Notes: a model not told the origin generated them from the sequence alone. Shown: positions 33,896 through 43,472, numbered from the stretch's first letter. The stretch is DNA of 64,000 nucleotides from an uncultured Prevotellaceae bacterium (GCA_947176895.1 CAMWSK010000005.1:1-64000); one strand, 5' to 3'. A program made the numbers and translations.

Positions 33896-34717
33896 TCACA
33901 TCACTGCCTCGGCGGCCATACGTTCCCTGTGCATCGCCTCGAAGTCCTTGTCGCGAAGCACGAAACTGTTGGTCAGATATTTCTGACGGACCACCGGGTT
34001 GGAAGCCAACTCCTGAGGCGTGCCATGGAAAAGAATCTGCCCCTCAAAAAGCATGTAAGCACGGTCGGTGATGCAAAGCGTGTCCTCTACATTATGGTCC
34101 GTGATGAGCACGCCGATATTCCTTTGCTTCAGTTTCCACACGATATACTGAATATCCTCCACGGCTATCGGGTCGACTCCGGCAAACGGCTCATCCAGCA
34201 TGATGAACTTGGGGTCGATAGCCAGGCAACGGGCAATCTCGCAACGGCGGCGCTCGCCACCCGAGCACTGGTCGCCCAGGTTCTTGCGAATCTTTTGAAG
34301 ACTGAACTCGTTGAGGAGCGACTCAAGCCTCCAACGACGATATTCGCGGGACGAGCCTTCAAAATCCGCAGGCTTCTTCACCAGTTCCAACACACTCATG
34401 ATGTTATCCTCCACACTCATCTTGCGAAACACCGAGGCCTCCTGAGCCAGGTAGCCGATACCCATCCGGGCACGTTTATATACGGGCAGCTTCGTGATTT
34501 CCTGATCATCGATAAAGATGTGTCCTTCATTGGGAATCACCAAACCCGTTGTCATATAAAAAGAAGTGGTCTTACCGGCTCCGTTCGGGCCCAGCAATCC
34601 CACAATCTCACCTTGGCTGACATTGAAACTTACGTCCTGAACCACCGTTCGCTTGCCGTAAATCTTTTTCAGCCCTTCACTCCTCAGGGTGACTCGTTTC
34701 ACATTCTGCTCTTCCAT
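33896..34717 (-). CDS. lptB: LPS export ABC transporter ATP-binding protein LptB
   Basis: 273 residues. LptB powers lipopolysaccharide extraction from the inner membrane by the LptB2FG complex. Walker [11 protein letters not shown]-loop [18 protein letters not shown], signature CSGGERRR, Walker [21 protein letters not shown] and H-loop LITDHNV are in order, and the text is typical of LptB rather than of generic ABC proteins. It has about 25 extra residues at the C-terminus compared with proteobacterial LptB. Its -7 box lies 7 bp from the ATG. Downstream is an EamA transporter. Confidence 0.94.
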   Translation of the reverse strand: MEEQNVKRVTLRSEGLKKIYGKRTVVQDVSFNVSQGEIVGLLGPNGAGKTTSFYMTTGLVIPNEGHIFIDDQEITKLPVYKRARMGIGYLAQEASVFRKMSVEDNIMSVLELVKKPADFEGSSREYRRWRLESLLNEFSLQKIRKNLGDQCSGGERRRCEIARCLAIDPKFIMLDEPFAGVDPIAVEDIQYIVWKLKQRNIGVLITDHNVEDTLCITDRAYMLFEGQILFHGTPQELASNPVVRQKYLTNSFVLRDKDFEAMHRERMAAEAVM

Positions 34718-34724
34718 ACGAGCA

Positions 34725-34732
34725 CAAAATTA
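34725..34732 (-). promoter_or_regulatory. -7 box of lptB (short leader)
   Basis: TAATTTTG on the minus strand, 7 bp before the lptB ATG. The expected transcription start is at or next to the start codon. Confidence 0.5.
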
Positions 34733-34793
34733 GATAAAAATTGCGAGATTCTGCACCGGGAGAACAAAAATAGATTCATTCCCGGCACATAAA

Positions 34794-35004
34794 CAACGCG
34801 AGTCCGATGTTTTTCATAACCTGTAAAATTCTCCTCCCCAAAGCCCCCGAAAAAAACATGAACATGTTTTTGAAAAAGATGAACATGTTTTAGGAAAAAG
34901 ATGAGCATGTTTTTCCCGAAACATCCACATGCTCTTTTTGACGGACCCGCAAACGGCATAAATACACACGGCTTGCCTTATCCGGGTTCTCCGAACTCAC
35001 GTCA
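34794..35004 (-). mobile_element. MITE-like repeat, copy 2 (about 211 bp, inverted relative to copy 1)
   Basis: Terminal repeats CAACGCGAGTCCGA and CCGAACTCACGTCA are the diverged ends seen in copy 1. Read on the minus strand it repeats the same blocks in the same order: GACGTGAGTTCGG, CAAGCCGTGTG, ATGCCGTTTGC, the CATGTTCATSTTTTTC array, TTTTTTTCGGGGGCTTTGG and GAGAATTTTACAGG. It lies in the 389-bp divergent gap between lptB and mlaE, which otherwise holds only promoters. A short frame through it (KHVHLFQKHVHVF) appears to be spurious. Confidence 0.68.
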
Positions 35005-35067
35005 ACCGCCTCAAGATGCGGGAGGAAAAAATTCACCATGCGAAGCCTCATACTCGTAAGTTTTTAG

Positions 35068-35075
35068 TACCTTTG
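35068..35075 (+). promoter_or_regulatory. -7 box of mlaE-mlaF
   Basis: TACCTTTG, 31 bp before the mlaE ATG. No clear TTTG at the -33 place. Confidence 0.5.
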
Positions 35076-35106
35076 CTTGGTATAGCACATCTTTTTACAT
35101 GAACAA

Positions 35107-35850
35107 ATGATAATTCTCAAGTTCATTGCGGCCTTTGGCCGATACCTCGACCTCATGGGAAAGACCTTTTCCCTGCCGGAACGTATGCGCATGTTTTGGC
35201 GCCAATATACAAAGGAGATGGCCCAGCTGGGGGTCGACTCCATCGGTATTGTCCTGCTCATCAGTTTCTTCATCGGAGCTGTCATTTGCATTCAGATTAA
35301 AGTGAACATCGCCAGTTCGTGGATGCCGGCCTTCACCACGGGCTACACCACCCGCGAAATCATGCTCCTGGAATTCTCCAGCAGCATCATGTGTCTGATA
35401 CTGGCAGGAAAAGTGGGCAGCAACGTGGCTTCGGAGATTGGCACCATGCGCGTCACCCAACAAATCGACGCGCTGGAGATTATGGGAGTCAACTCCGCCT
35501 CCTACCTGATTCTTCCCAAGATTTTAGGCCTGATGACCATGATTCCCTTCCTGGTCATCTTCAGCATCGCGGCAGGCCTGGGCGGTGCTTATGCCACCAC
35601 ATTTGCAGGCATCATCACCATGGACGAGCTGAACATCGGCTTCCACTACGATTTTAAGCAATGGTTCATCTGGGCCAGTATCATCAAGAGCGTGTGCTAT
35701 GCCTTCATCATCTCCAGCGTTTCCTGCTACCACGGCTATTATGTGGAGGGTGGCAGCTTCGATGTGGGCAAAGCCAGCACCAACGCCGTGGTAAGCAGCA
35801 GTATGCTCATCCTTTTTGCCGACATCTTTTTAACCCCCCTACTCGCATGA
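35107..35850 (+). CDS. mlaE: MlaE family ABC transporter permease
   Basis: 247 residues with five or six membrane segments. The permease signature is clear: LLISFFIGAVICIQIKVN, LEFSSSIMCLILAGKVGSNVASEIGTMRVTQQIDALEIMGVNS and LILPKILGLMTMIPFLVIFSIAAGLGGA. MlaE forms the inner-membrane channel of the Mla system, which moves phospholipids between the inner and outer membranes. The ATPase gene overlaps its stop (ATGA). The usual MlaD and MlaC partners are not in the following 6 kb, so they must lie elsewhere or be replaced. Confidence 0.92.
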   Translation: MIILKFIAAFGRYLDLMGKTFSLPERMRMFWRQYTKEMAQLGVDSIGIVLLISFFIGAVICIQIKVNIASSWMPAFTTGYTTREIMLLEFSSSIMCLILAGKVGSNVASEIGTMRVTQQIDALEIMGVNSASYLILPKILGLMTMIPFLVIFSIAAGLGGAYATTFAGIITMDELNIGFHYDFKQWFIWASIIKSVCYAFIISSVSCYHGYYVEGGSFDVGKASTNAVVSSSMLILFADIFLTPLLA

Positions 35851-36602
35851 TAGAAGTCAAGCATCTATTCAAGTCGTTTGAAGACAAAGACGTGCTGATA
35901 GACATCAGCACCACCTTCTCCCCCGGGAAAACCAATCTGATTATCGGGCAGAGCGGTAGCGGAAAGACGGTGCTTATGAAGAATCTGGTGGGATTGTTGC
36001 GCCCCACCTCGGGAGAAGTGCTCTACGACGGGCGCGACTTCGTGAGCATGAACAAGAAAGAGCGCGTGTTGCTGCGCCGCGAGATGGGCATGATCTTCCA
36101 AAGCGGTGCACTTTTCGACAGCATCAGCGTATTGGAGAATGTGATGTTTCCCCTCGACATGTTCTCTGACATGAACGAGGCTGACCGCATAACCCGCGCC
36201 AAATTCTGTCTGGACCGTGTGGATCTGAAAGGCGCGGAACACAAGATGCCCGGGGAACTGAGCGGAGGCATGCAGAAGCGGGTGGCCATCGCCCGGGCCA
36301 TCGCCCTCAACCCCAAATATCTTTTTTGCGACGAGCCCAACTCGGGACTCGACCCCAAAACCAGTCTGGTGATTGACGAACTCATTTCCGGCATCACACA
36401 TGAATTTGGCATGACCACCATCATCAACACCCACGACATGAACTCCGTGATGGGAATCGGCGAAAACATTATCTTCATCTATAAAGGAAGAAAAGAATGG
36501 CAGGGCACAAGCGGTGAAATCATGACAAGCACCAATGAAAAGCTCAACAACTTCATCTTCGCCAGCGACCTGTTCCGGAAAATCAAGGAAGTGAATCACT
36601 GA
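35847..36602 (+). CDS. mlaF: MlaF family ABC transporter ATP-binding protein
   Basis: 251 residues from ATG 35847, sharing ATGA with the mlaE stop. Walker A GQSGSGKTV, Q-loop IFQSGALFDSISVLENVMFPL (the SGALFDSxxVxENV phrase is the MlaF hallmark), signature LSGGMQKRVAIARAIA, Walker B YLFCDEPNSGLDP and H-loop THDMNSVM are in order. It drives the MlaE permease for phospholipid transport. The pair forms a two-gene operon. Confidence 0.93.
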   Translation: MIEVKHLFKSFEDKDVLIDISTTFSPGKTNLIIGQSGSGKTVLMKNLVGLLRPTSGEVLYDGRDFVSMNKKERVLLRREMGMIFQSGALFDSISVLENVMFPLDMFSDMNEADRITRAKFCLDRVDLKGAEHKMPGELSGGMQKRVAIARAIALNPKYLFCDEPNSGLDPKTSLVIDELISGITHEFGMTTIINTHDMNSVMGIGENIIFIYKGRKEWQGTSGEIMTSTNEKLNNFIFASDLFRKIKEVNH

Positions 36603-36629
36603 CAAACCTAAATACAGGAATTACAACCT

Positions 36630-36663
36630 AAAACAATATCATACACAAAACAATATCATACAC
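36630..36663 (+). repeat. Two tandem copies of a 17-bp unit before the first GH95 gene
   Basis: AAAACAATATCATACAC occurs twice in a row and ends one base before the ATG at 36665. It fills the usual leader and ribosome-binding region. It may be an operator, or a slippage-prone repeat affecting expression. Confidence 0.55.
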
Positions 36664-36664
36664 A

Positions 36665-39436
36665 ATGAGAAAACGTAGATTCTGTCTTTGTATGCTGATT
36701 GCCGCCCTCCTTCTCCCCATGGGCACCGGCGCACAAACAACCACAACGGACTTTCCCGAGTTCGCCACCTCTCCCGCCAAGAGTTTCTCCCCCGAACACC
36801 CCTTGACGCTCTGGTACGACAAGCCCGCCACAGCCACCGGGGTGGCCAACATCTGGATGGAATACTCACTGCCCATAGGCAACGGACAGCTGGGAGCCAG
36901 CCTGTTCGGGGGCATCATGAAAGACGAGATCCAGTTCAACGACAAAACCCTGTGGGAAGGCACGCCCAACGACATGGGAGCATACGGAGGATACAAGAAC
37001 TTCGGATCGGTGTTTGTGGAGGACCTGAGCGGGACCTTCGGATTCACAGCGGAAAAGGCGGCAAAAAACTACAGCCGGAGCCTGGACATCGAGAACGGCA
37101 CCGCCTCGGTGCACTACACCAGCCCTGACGGAACCACCGAATACGAACGCACCTATCTGGCGTCACACCCCGACAAGGTGGTTGCCGCACGGTACAAGGC
37201 CACGGGAACCGACAAGCTGCATCTGCTCTTCTCCGTTGTGCCAGGAACGGGAATCGGGGCGTCAAACGCCGTCTACAGCGTGAAAGACGGGGTCGCCTAC
37301 GCGTTCTTCTCGGGCAAGCTGACCACCGTGAGCCATGCAACACGCATGCAGGTCGTGAACACCGACGGAACCATAGTGAAAACGGACAACGGACTGGAAG
37401 TGAAAGATGCCACGGAAGTGGCCCTGTACCTCGCACCTGTGACAGACTTCGACGGGCTGAGAACAAGCAGAAAGACAGGAGAATCAAAAACGACACTGAA
37501 CAAACGCGCGAAAGACAATGCCACGGCAGCCGCAGAAAAAGGATTCGACGCCATCTATGCCGACCACGTGGCAGACTTCATGGCCATCATGCACCGCGTA
37601 CAGCTGGACCTCAAGGCATCGTCCACCCGCACCACGGAAGACCTCATCAAGCACTACAACAGCACCGCACCCAACCCCTCGGAGGCACGCTTCCTCGAAC
37701 AGCTATACTTCCAGTTCGGTCGTTATCTGGCAATTGCCAGCAACCGGGGCACACCGGCCGCACCCAACAACCTGCAGGGCATCTGGAACGACAAGGAGAA
37801 CGCCCCCTGGAACAGCGACATACACACGAACATCAACATACAGATGAACTACTGGCCCACGGAGGTCACCAACCTGTCCGAGATGCACCTCATGCTGCTG
37901 GACTACATCATACAGAACGCCGCAGACAAAAACTGGCAACGCGCGGCCCGGGAAAAGGCCGGGGCGACAAAAGGATGGACGGTATTCACCGAGAGCAACA
38001 TCTTCGGGGGCATGAGCACCTGGGGCGACAACTACTTCGTGGCCAACGCATGGTATTGCAGCCATCTGTGGCAGCACTACAGGTTCACACGCGACGAGGA
38101 CTTCCTGGCACGGGCCTTCCCCGCCATGTGGAGCACGGCACAGTTCTGGATGGAACGTATGATTGAGGACCGAGGATACGACAGCCGGACAGACAACAGC
38201 GGATACAAAGGAGCAGCCTACAAGTTCGAGCCCGACGGAACCTTCGTGGCACCCGACGAGTACAGCGCGGAGCAGGACGCACACAACCGCGAGGACGGAA
38301 CGGCACATGCGCAACAGCTCATCTACGCACTCCTGCAAAGCGTGAAAGAGGCCACAGAGATACTGCCAGCCGCCGTCACGGGACTCAGCGAAGAGGACAT
38401 CCGGAAACTCGACCTCTATCTGGAAAAGACCGACAGGGGCCTGCACACCGAGGTGTACACCGCCAACACCGCCCTCAACGGAGGATGGACCAACCCGCGC
38501 AACGGTGTGAAGAGGGGGGACGTCATCCTGCGCGAATGGAAATACAGCCCCTACGATGTGAGCAACGACCCGAGCCACAGACACATGAGCCACCTCATGG
38601 GACTCTTCCCCCTGAGCACAATCGGCCCCAACAGCCCCTACTTCCAACCTGCCGTCAACAGCCTGAAACTGCGCGGCGACGAGGCTACGGGATGGAGCAT
38701 GGGATGGAAAGTGAACCTGTGGGCACGAGCCCTCGACGGCGACCATGCCCACATCATCCTGAAAAATGCACTGAAACATTCCACCAGCTACGGCACCAAC
38801 CAATATGCCGGCGGCATTTACTACAACCTATACGACAGCCACGCACCGTTCCAAATCGACGGCAACTTCGGCGTGTGCTCCGGCATTGCCGAGATGCTGC
38901 TCCAAAGCCATACCGACACCATACAGCTTCTGCCCGCACTCTCAAAAAAATGGCCTGAAGGCAGCATCGGCGGCTTGAAGGCCGTGGGTGATTTCGAGGT
39001 GAGCCAGGCATGGGAAAGCGGGAAACTGACCGTCGCAACCATCAGGAGCAACAAGGGACTCGCCTGCCCCGTGAACTACAAGGGCATCGGAGACCGCAGG
39101 GTGACCGACAGCAACGGGAAGGAGGTGACTTGCGAACGCATTGACGAGGACAATATCGTCATCCCCACCATTGCCGGAGAGGTCTACACCATCGACATGA
39201 GCCGGACCACCGGAACGGAGGGCATCAAAGACACGCAAAACAAGGGTTTTAAGGTGGCCCGTACGGAAAACGCCATCACCGTTACGGGCCGGAACATCAC
39301 CAAACTTGAGGCATACGACGCCGCAGGACGCCTGACGGGAAGCGCACACGACAATACCGTGAGCGCAGGACGGGGTATCGTCATGCTGAAGGTTACCGAG
39401 GCTGATGGCACGACAACCGGCCTGAAAGTGAACTGA
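36665..39436 (+). CDS. GH95 family alpha-L-fucosidase/galactosidase, copy 1
   Basis: 923 residues with signal peptide MRKRRFCLCMLIAALLLPMGTGAQ. GH95 enzymes release terminal alpha-1,2-fucose (or galactose) with inversion. The catalytic parts fit the family: the N-x-N pair in HTNINIQMNYWP (about 390), the acid Glu in REWKYSPYDVSNDPSHRHMSHL (about 623) and Asp in FQIDGNFG (about 728). N-terminal beta-sandwich NIWMEYSLPIGNGQLGASLFGG is also typical. The C-terminus AYDAAGRLTGS...GIVMLKV...LKVN resembles a sorting/secretion tail. From codon 29 on it appears identical to the second copy. A periplasmic or surface role in mucin or milk-type glycan use is likely. Confidence 0.93.
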   Translation: MRKRRFCLCMLIAALLLPMGTGAQTTTTDFPEFATSPAKSFSPEHPLTLWYDKPATATGVANIWMEYSLPIGNGQLGASLFGGIMKDEIQFNDKTLWEGTPNDMGAYGGYKNFGSVFVEDLSGTFGFTAEKAAKNYSRSLDIENGTASVHYTSPDGTTEYERTYLASHPDKVVAARYKATGTDKLHLLFSVVPGTGIGASNAVYSVKDGVAYAFFSGKLTTVSHATRMQVVNTDGTIVKTDNGLEVKDATEVALYLAPVTDFDGLRTSRKTGESKTTLNKRAKDNATAAAEKGFDAIYADHVADFMAIMHRVQLDLKASSTRTTEDLIKHYNSTAPNPSEARFLEQLYFQFGRYLAIASNRGTPAAPNNLQGIWNDKENAPWNSDIHTNINIQMNYWPTEVTNLSEMHLMLLDYIIQNAADKNWQRAAREKAGATKGWTVFTESNIFGGMSTWGDNYFVANAWYCSHLWQHYRFTRDEDFLARAFPAMWSTAQFWMERMIEDRGYDSRTDNSGYKGAAYKFEPDGTFVAPDEYSAEQDAHNREDGTAHAQQLIYALLQSVKEATEILPAAVTGLSEEDIRKLDLYLEKTDRGLHTEVYTANTALNGGWTNPRNGVKRGDVILREWKYSPYDVSNDPSHRHMSHLMGLFPLSTIGPNSPYFQPAVNSLKLRGDEATGWSMGWKVNLWARALDGDHAHIILKNALKHSTSYGTNQYAGGIYYNLYDSHAPFQIDGNFGVCSGIAEMLLQSHTDTIQLLPALSKKWPEGSIGGLKAVGDFEVSQAWESGKLTVATIRSNKGLACPVNYKGIGDRRVTDSNGKEVTCERIDEDNIVIPTIAGEVYTIDMSRTTGTEGIKDTQNKGFKVARTENAITVTGRNITKLEAYDAAGRLTGSAHDNTVSAGRGIVMLKVTEADGTTTGLKVN
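36749..39436 (+). repeat. 2,688-bp direct repeat, left copy
   Basis: From GACTTTCCCGAG to the GH95 stop codon the sequence matches 40044-42731 at a constant offset of 3,295 bp; all reading frames on both strands give the same proteins, so the two appear identical at the base level. Beyond the stop codon about 30 bp are still similar but diverged (CTTATTAACAC is shared). Confidence 0.9.
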
Positions 39437-39491
39437 AAAAACATCTTATTAACACATACGGCAGAGGGTTGCATCTTTAACGATACGACCC

Positions 39492-39522
39492 TTTGTTGTA
39501 TCAGTACTTTTTGCTACATTTG
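39492..39522 (+). promoter_or_regulatory. Promoter of the second GH95 gene
   Basis: TTTG (39492-39495), 19 bp, TACATTTG (39515-39522), 32 bp before the ATG. Near-consensus, so copy 2 has its own promoter. Confidence 0.75.
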
Positions 39523-39554
39523 TAAAATTATTAACTATTTTTCCTAAAAACACT

Positions 39555-42500
39555 ATGAGAAACATCGCGAAAAAACTTTTTCTGCTGTTTGCCATCCTTT
39601 CCCCGATGGTAGCCAATGCACTGACCGTTCCCGAGTATAATCAGGACACTTACTACCTGGTTAAATTCATGAAAGACAACAAGTATTACCTCACGGCAGG
39701 CGACAACAATGCCAACATCACCACTGAAACAGCTACGACGGACAACTACACCGACAAGCAGATGTGGAAGTTCACCGGCACAAGCACCAACCTGCAATTG
39801 ATAAACAAGGCCGGTCAGTATGCCGTTTTCGGCACAGACCGCATACAGGCCGCCGCCACAGCCGATGCCAGCGGATGGACACTGGTAAACAAAACCGGCC
39901 ACTACGAGTTGAAGTGGAACGGCAGAACCACCGGCGATGCCTACATGAACCAACACTCCGGCACGGGATCCGGCACCACACTGGGGCTTTGGACCCCAGG
40001 CGACCCCAACAACGCCTTCGTCATCATCGACCCGCTAAACCCCGACTTTCCCGAGTTCGCCACCTCTCCCGCCAAGAGTTTCTCCCCCGAACACCCCTTG
40101 ACGCTCTGGTACGACAAGCCCGCCACAGCCACCGGGGTGGCCAACATCTGGATGGAATACTCACTGCCCATAGGCAACGGACAGCTGGGAGCCAGCCTGT
40201 TCGGGGGCATCATGAAAGACGAGATCCAGTTCAACGACAAAACCCTGTGGGAAGGCACGCCCAACGACATGGGAGCATACGGAGGATACAAGAACTTCGG
40301 ATCGGTGTTTGTGGAGGACCTGAGCGGGACCTTCGGATTCACAGCGGAAAAGGCGGCAAAAAACTACAGCCGGAGCCTGGACATCGAGAACGGCACCGCC
40401 TCGGTGCACTACACCAGCCCTGACGGAACCACCGAATACGAACGCACCTATCTGGCGTCACACCCCGACAAGGTGGTTGCCGCACGGTACAAGGCCACGG
40501 GAACCGACAAGCTGCATCTGCTCTTCTCCGTTGTGCCAGGAACGGGAATCGGGGCGTCAAACGCCGTCTACAGCGTGAAAGACGGGGTCGCCTACGCGTT
40601 CTTCTCGGGCAAGCTGACCACCGTGAGCCATGCAACACGCATGCAGGTCGTGAACACCGACGGAACCATAGTGAAAACGGACAACGGACTGGAAGTGAAA
40701 GATGCCACGGAAGTGGCCCTGTACCTCGCACCTGTGACAGACTTCGACGGGCTGAGAACAAGCAGAAAGACAGGAGAATCAAAAACGACACTGAACAAAC
40801 GCGCGAAAGACAATGCCACGGCAGCCGCAGAAAAAGGATTCGACGCCATCTATGCCGACCACGTGGCAGACTTCATGGCCATCATGCACCGCGTACAGCT
40901 GGACCTCAAGGCATCGTCCACCCGCACCACGGAAGACCTCATCAAGCACTACAACAGCACCGCACCCAACCCCTCGGAGGCACGCTTCCTCGAACAGCTA
41001 TACTTCCAGTTCGGTCGTTATCTGGCAATTGCCAGCAACCGGGGCACACCGGCCGCACCCAACAACCTGCAGGGCATCTGGAACGACAAGGAGAACGCCC
41101 CCTGGAACAGCGACATACACACGAACATCAACATACAGATGAACTACTGGCCCACGGAGGTCACCAACCTGTCCGAGATGCACCTCATGCTGCTGGACTA
41201 CATCATACAGAACGCCGCAGACAAAAACTGGCAACGCGCGGCCCGGGAAAAGGCCGGGGCGACAAAAGGATGGACGGTATTCACCGAGAGCAACATCTTC
41301 GGGGGCATGAGCACCTGGGGCGACAACTACTTCGTGGCCAACGCATGGTATTGCAGCCATCTGTGGCAGCACTACAGGTTCACACGCGACGAGGACTTCC
41401 TGGCACGGGCCTTCCCCGCCATGTGGAGCACGGCACAGTTCTGGATGGAACGTATGATTGAGGACCGAGGATACGACAGCCGGACAGACAACAGCGGATA
41501 CAAAGGAGCAGCCTACAAGTTCGAGCCCGACGGAACCTTCGTGGCACCCGACGAGTACAGCGCGGAGCAGGACGCACACAACCGCGAGGACGGAACGGCA
41601 CATGCGCAACAGCTCATCTACGCACTCCTGCAAAGCGTGAAAGAGGCCACAGAGATACTGCCAGCCGCCGTCACGGGACTCAGCGAAGAGGACATCCGGA
41701 AACTCGACCTCTATCTGGAAAAGACCGACAGGGGCCTGCACACCGAGGTGTACACCGCCAACACCGCCCTCAACGGAGGATGGACCAACCCGCGCAACGG
41801 TGTGAAGAGGGGGGACGTCATCCTGCGCGAATGGAAATACAGCCCCTACGATGTGAGCAACGACCCGAGCCACAGACACATGAGCCACCTCATGGGACTC
41901 TTCCCCCTGAGCACAATCGGCCCCAACAGCCCCTACTTCCAACCTGCCGTCAACAGCCTGAAACTGCGCGGCGACGAGGCTACGGGATGGAGCATGGGAT
42001 GGAAAGTGAACCTGTGGGCACGAGCCCTCGACGGCGACCATGCCCACATCATCCTGAAAAATGCACTGAAACATTCCACCAGCTACGGCACCAACCAATA
42101 TGCCGGCGGCATTTACTACAACCTATACGACAGCCACGCACCGTTCCAAATCGACGGCAACTTCGGCGTGTGCTCCGGCATTGCCGAGATGCTGCTCCAA
42201 AGCCATACCGACACCATACAGCTTCTGCCCGCACTCTCAAAAAAATGGCCTGAAGGCAGCATCGGCGGCTTGAAGGCCGTGGGTGATTTCGAGGTGAGCC
42301 AGGCATGGGAAAGCGGGAAACTGACCGTCGCAACCATCAGGAGCAACAAGGGACTCGCCTGCCCCGTGAACTACAAGGGCATCGGAGACCGCAGGGTGAC
42401 CGACAGCAACGGGAAGGAGGTGACTTGCGAACGCATTGACGAGGACAATATCGTCATCCCCACCATTGCCGGAGAGGTCTACACCATCGACATGAGCCGG

Positions 42501-42731
42501 ACCACCGGAACGGAGGGCATCAAAGACACGCAAAACAAGGGTTTTAAGGTGGCCCGTACGGAAAACGCCATCACCGTTACGGGCCGGAACATCACCAAAC
42601 TTGAGGCATACGACGCCGCAGGACGCCTGACGGGAAGCGCACACGACAATACCGTGAGCGCAGGACGGGGTATCGTCATGCTGAAGGTTACCGAGGCTGA
42701 TGGCACGACAACCGGCCTGAAAGTGAACTGA
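39555..42731 (+). CDS. GH95 family alpha-L-fucosidase/galactosidase, copy 2 with an extra N-terminal ricin-like domain
   Basis: 1058 residues. Signal peptide MRNIAKKLFLLFAILSPMVANA is followed by about 140 residues unlike copy 1 (YYLVKFMKDNKYYLTAGDNN ... QMWKFTGTSTNLQLINKAGQY ... LGLWTPGDPNNAFVII), whose repeated Q-x-W-like pattern suggests a ricin-type beta-trefoil or similar carbohydrate-binding fold. The rest (about 164-1058) is identical to copy 1, with all catalytic residues. The added domain could tether the enzyme to its glycan substrate. It has its own promoter and a strong terminator. The junction at codon 164 matches the left edge of the repeat exactly. Confidence 0.92.
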   Translation: MRNIAKKLFLLFAILSPMVANALTVPEYNQDTYYLVKFMKDNKYYLTAGDNNANITTETATTDNYTDKQMWKFTGTSTNLQLINKAGQYAVFGTDRIQAAATADASGWTLVNKTGHYELKWNGRTTGDAYMNQHSGTGSGTTLGLWTPGDPNNAFVIIDPLNPDFPEFATSPAKSFSPEHPLTLWYDKPATATGVANIWMEYSLPIGNGQLGASLFGGIMKDEIQFNDKTLWEGTPNDMGAYGGYKNFGSVFVEDLSGTFGFTAEKAAKNYSRSLDIENGTASVHYTSPDGTTEYERTYLASHPDKVVAARYKATGTDKLHLLFSVVPGTGIGASNAVYSVKDGVAYAFFSGKLTTVSHATRMQVVNTDGTIVKTDNGLEVKDATEVALYLAPVTDFDGLRTSRKTGESKTTLNKRAKDNATAAAEKGFDAIYADHVADFMAIMHRVQLDLKASSTRTTEDLIKHYNSTAPNPSEARFLEQLYFQFGRYLAIASNRGTPAAPNNLQGIWNDKENAPWNSDIHTNINIQMNYWPTEVTNLSEMHLMLLDYIIQNAADKNWQRAAREKAGATKGWTVFTESNIFGGMSTWGDNYFVANAWYCSHLWQHYRFTRDEDFLARAFPAMWSTAQFWMERMIEDRGYDSRTDNSGYKGAAYKFEPDGTFVAPDEYSAEQDAHNREDGTAHAQQLIYALLQSVKEATEILPAAVTGLSEEDIRKLDLYLEKTDRGLHTEVYTANTALNGGWTNPRNGVKRGDVILREWKYSPYDVSNDPSHRHMSHLMGLFPLSTIGPNSPYFQPAVNSLKLRGDEATGWSMGWKVNLWARALDGDHAHIILKNALKHSTSYGTNQYAGGIYYNLYDSHAPFQIDGNFGVCSGIAEMLLQSHTDTIQLLPALSKKWPEGSIGGLKAVGDFEVSQAWESGKLTVATIRSNKGLACPVNYKGIGDRRVTDSNGKEVTCERIDEDNIVIPTIAGEVYTIDMSRTTGTEGIKDTQNKGFKVARTENAITVTGRNITKLEAYDAAGRLTGSAHDNTVSAGRGIVMLKVTEADGTTTGLKVN
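40044..42731 (+). repeat. 2,688-bp direct repeat, right copy
   Basis: Matches 36749-39436. Upstream DNA differs completely: copy 1 has only a signal peptide, copy 2 an added domain. Confidence 0.9.
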
Positions 42732-42759
42732 GAAGTCAGCTTATTAACACGTGCGGCAA

Positions 42760-42825
42760 TGAAGTGCCTCCAAAAAGTCGGACCGGTTAGACATTATCCA
42801 ATCCGACTTTTTGGGGGGCACTTCA
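42760..42825. terminator. Bidirectional terminator between GH95 copy 2 and the Lrp gene
   Basis: A 23-bp stem with one bulge: TGAAGTGCCTCCAAAAAGTC... pairs with ...GACTTTTTGGGGGGCACTTC. It lies between two convergent genes and can serve both. Confidence 0.8.
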
Positions 42826-42830
42826 CTTTG

Positions 42831-43301
42831 CTAAATGTGAATGCCATAATTGTGCTTTATTTCATCCATCACGAAAGTGCTTTCTATCGCCGCCACGCTT
42901 TCGATACGTCCAAGAGTGTTGAGCAGAAACTGTTGATACTGCTTCATGTCATGTGAATGGATTTTCAGCAGATAGTCAAAATGCCCGGAAATGTTATAAC
43001 ATTCGACAATCTCGGGCATCTGCTGTATGCGCTCTGTAAAGTCATTGGCAATATCGGTGTTCAACCTGCGCAGCTTCACCTGGCAGAACACGACAAAGCC
43101 CAGATTGAGCTTGTCAGCATTGAGTATGGCCACATACCGCTGGATAATGCCCTCACGCTCCATGCGCTTCCACCGCTCAAACACAGGAGTTGGAGATAGA
43201 TGTACCTGCGCTGCAAGCTCCTTGTTGGTGAGCCGCGCATTGTGCTGCAAAGCCTGCAGTATCATCAAGTCGGTTTTGTCAAGACGTTCGTTTATTTCCA
43301 T
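42831..43301 (-). CDS. Lrp/AsnC family transcriptional regulator
   Basis: 156 residues from ATG 43301 ([19 protein letters not shown]), the usual Lrp start and length; the longer open frame upstream crosses the promoter region. The N-terminal HTH reads [33 protein letters not shown]. The C-terminal RAM/AsnC domain reads VFCQVKLRR...[39 protein letters not shown], with the ligand-binding GxxDYLL motif. It is divergent from metY-cysK with 171 bp between, so it probably controls them in response to an amino acid, perhaps methionine or cysteine. Confidence 0.92.
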   Translation of the reverse strand: MEINERLDKTDLMILQALQHNARLTNKELAAQVHLSPTPVFERWKRMEREGIIQRYVAILNADKLNLGFVVFCQVKLRRLNTDIANDFTERIQQMPEIVECYNISGHFDYLLKIHSHDMKQYQQFLLNTLGRIESVAAIESTFVMDEIKHNYGIHI

Positions 43302-43419
43302 TTTCCTCTTTCTTATGTCGAAGGATATTCTGCCATCAGCATGAATACCCCTTATCCGATTCGTATTTATTCCGTAAAGCATCGCAAAATTAGTGATTTT
43401 TTCCAACATTTCATTTTCT

Positions 43420-43451
43420 CTTGGAACGATTTACTACTTTTTATACCTTTG
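43420..43451 (+). promoter_or_regulatory. Promoter of metY
   Basis: CTTG/TTGG near 43420-43424 and TACCTTTG (43444-43451), spacing 19-20 bp, 21 bp before the ATG at 43473. The -33 element is off consensus. It lies in the gap shared with the lrp-like gene, so regulator sites are expected here. Confidence 0.6.
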
Positions 43452-43472
43452 CAGCAGAAAAGAAATCATAAT

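Noticed and set aside
37703-38803. 366-codon frame antisense to GH95, repeated at 40998-42098
   Set aside because: Present twice only because the GH95 DNA is duplicated; no domains and opposite strong genes. Useful only as a sign of base-level identity.
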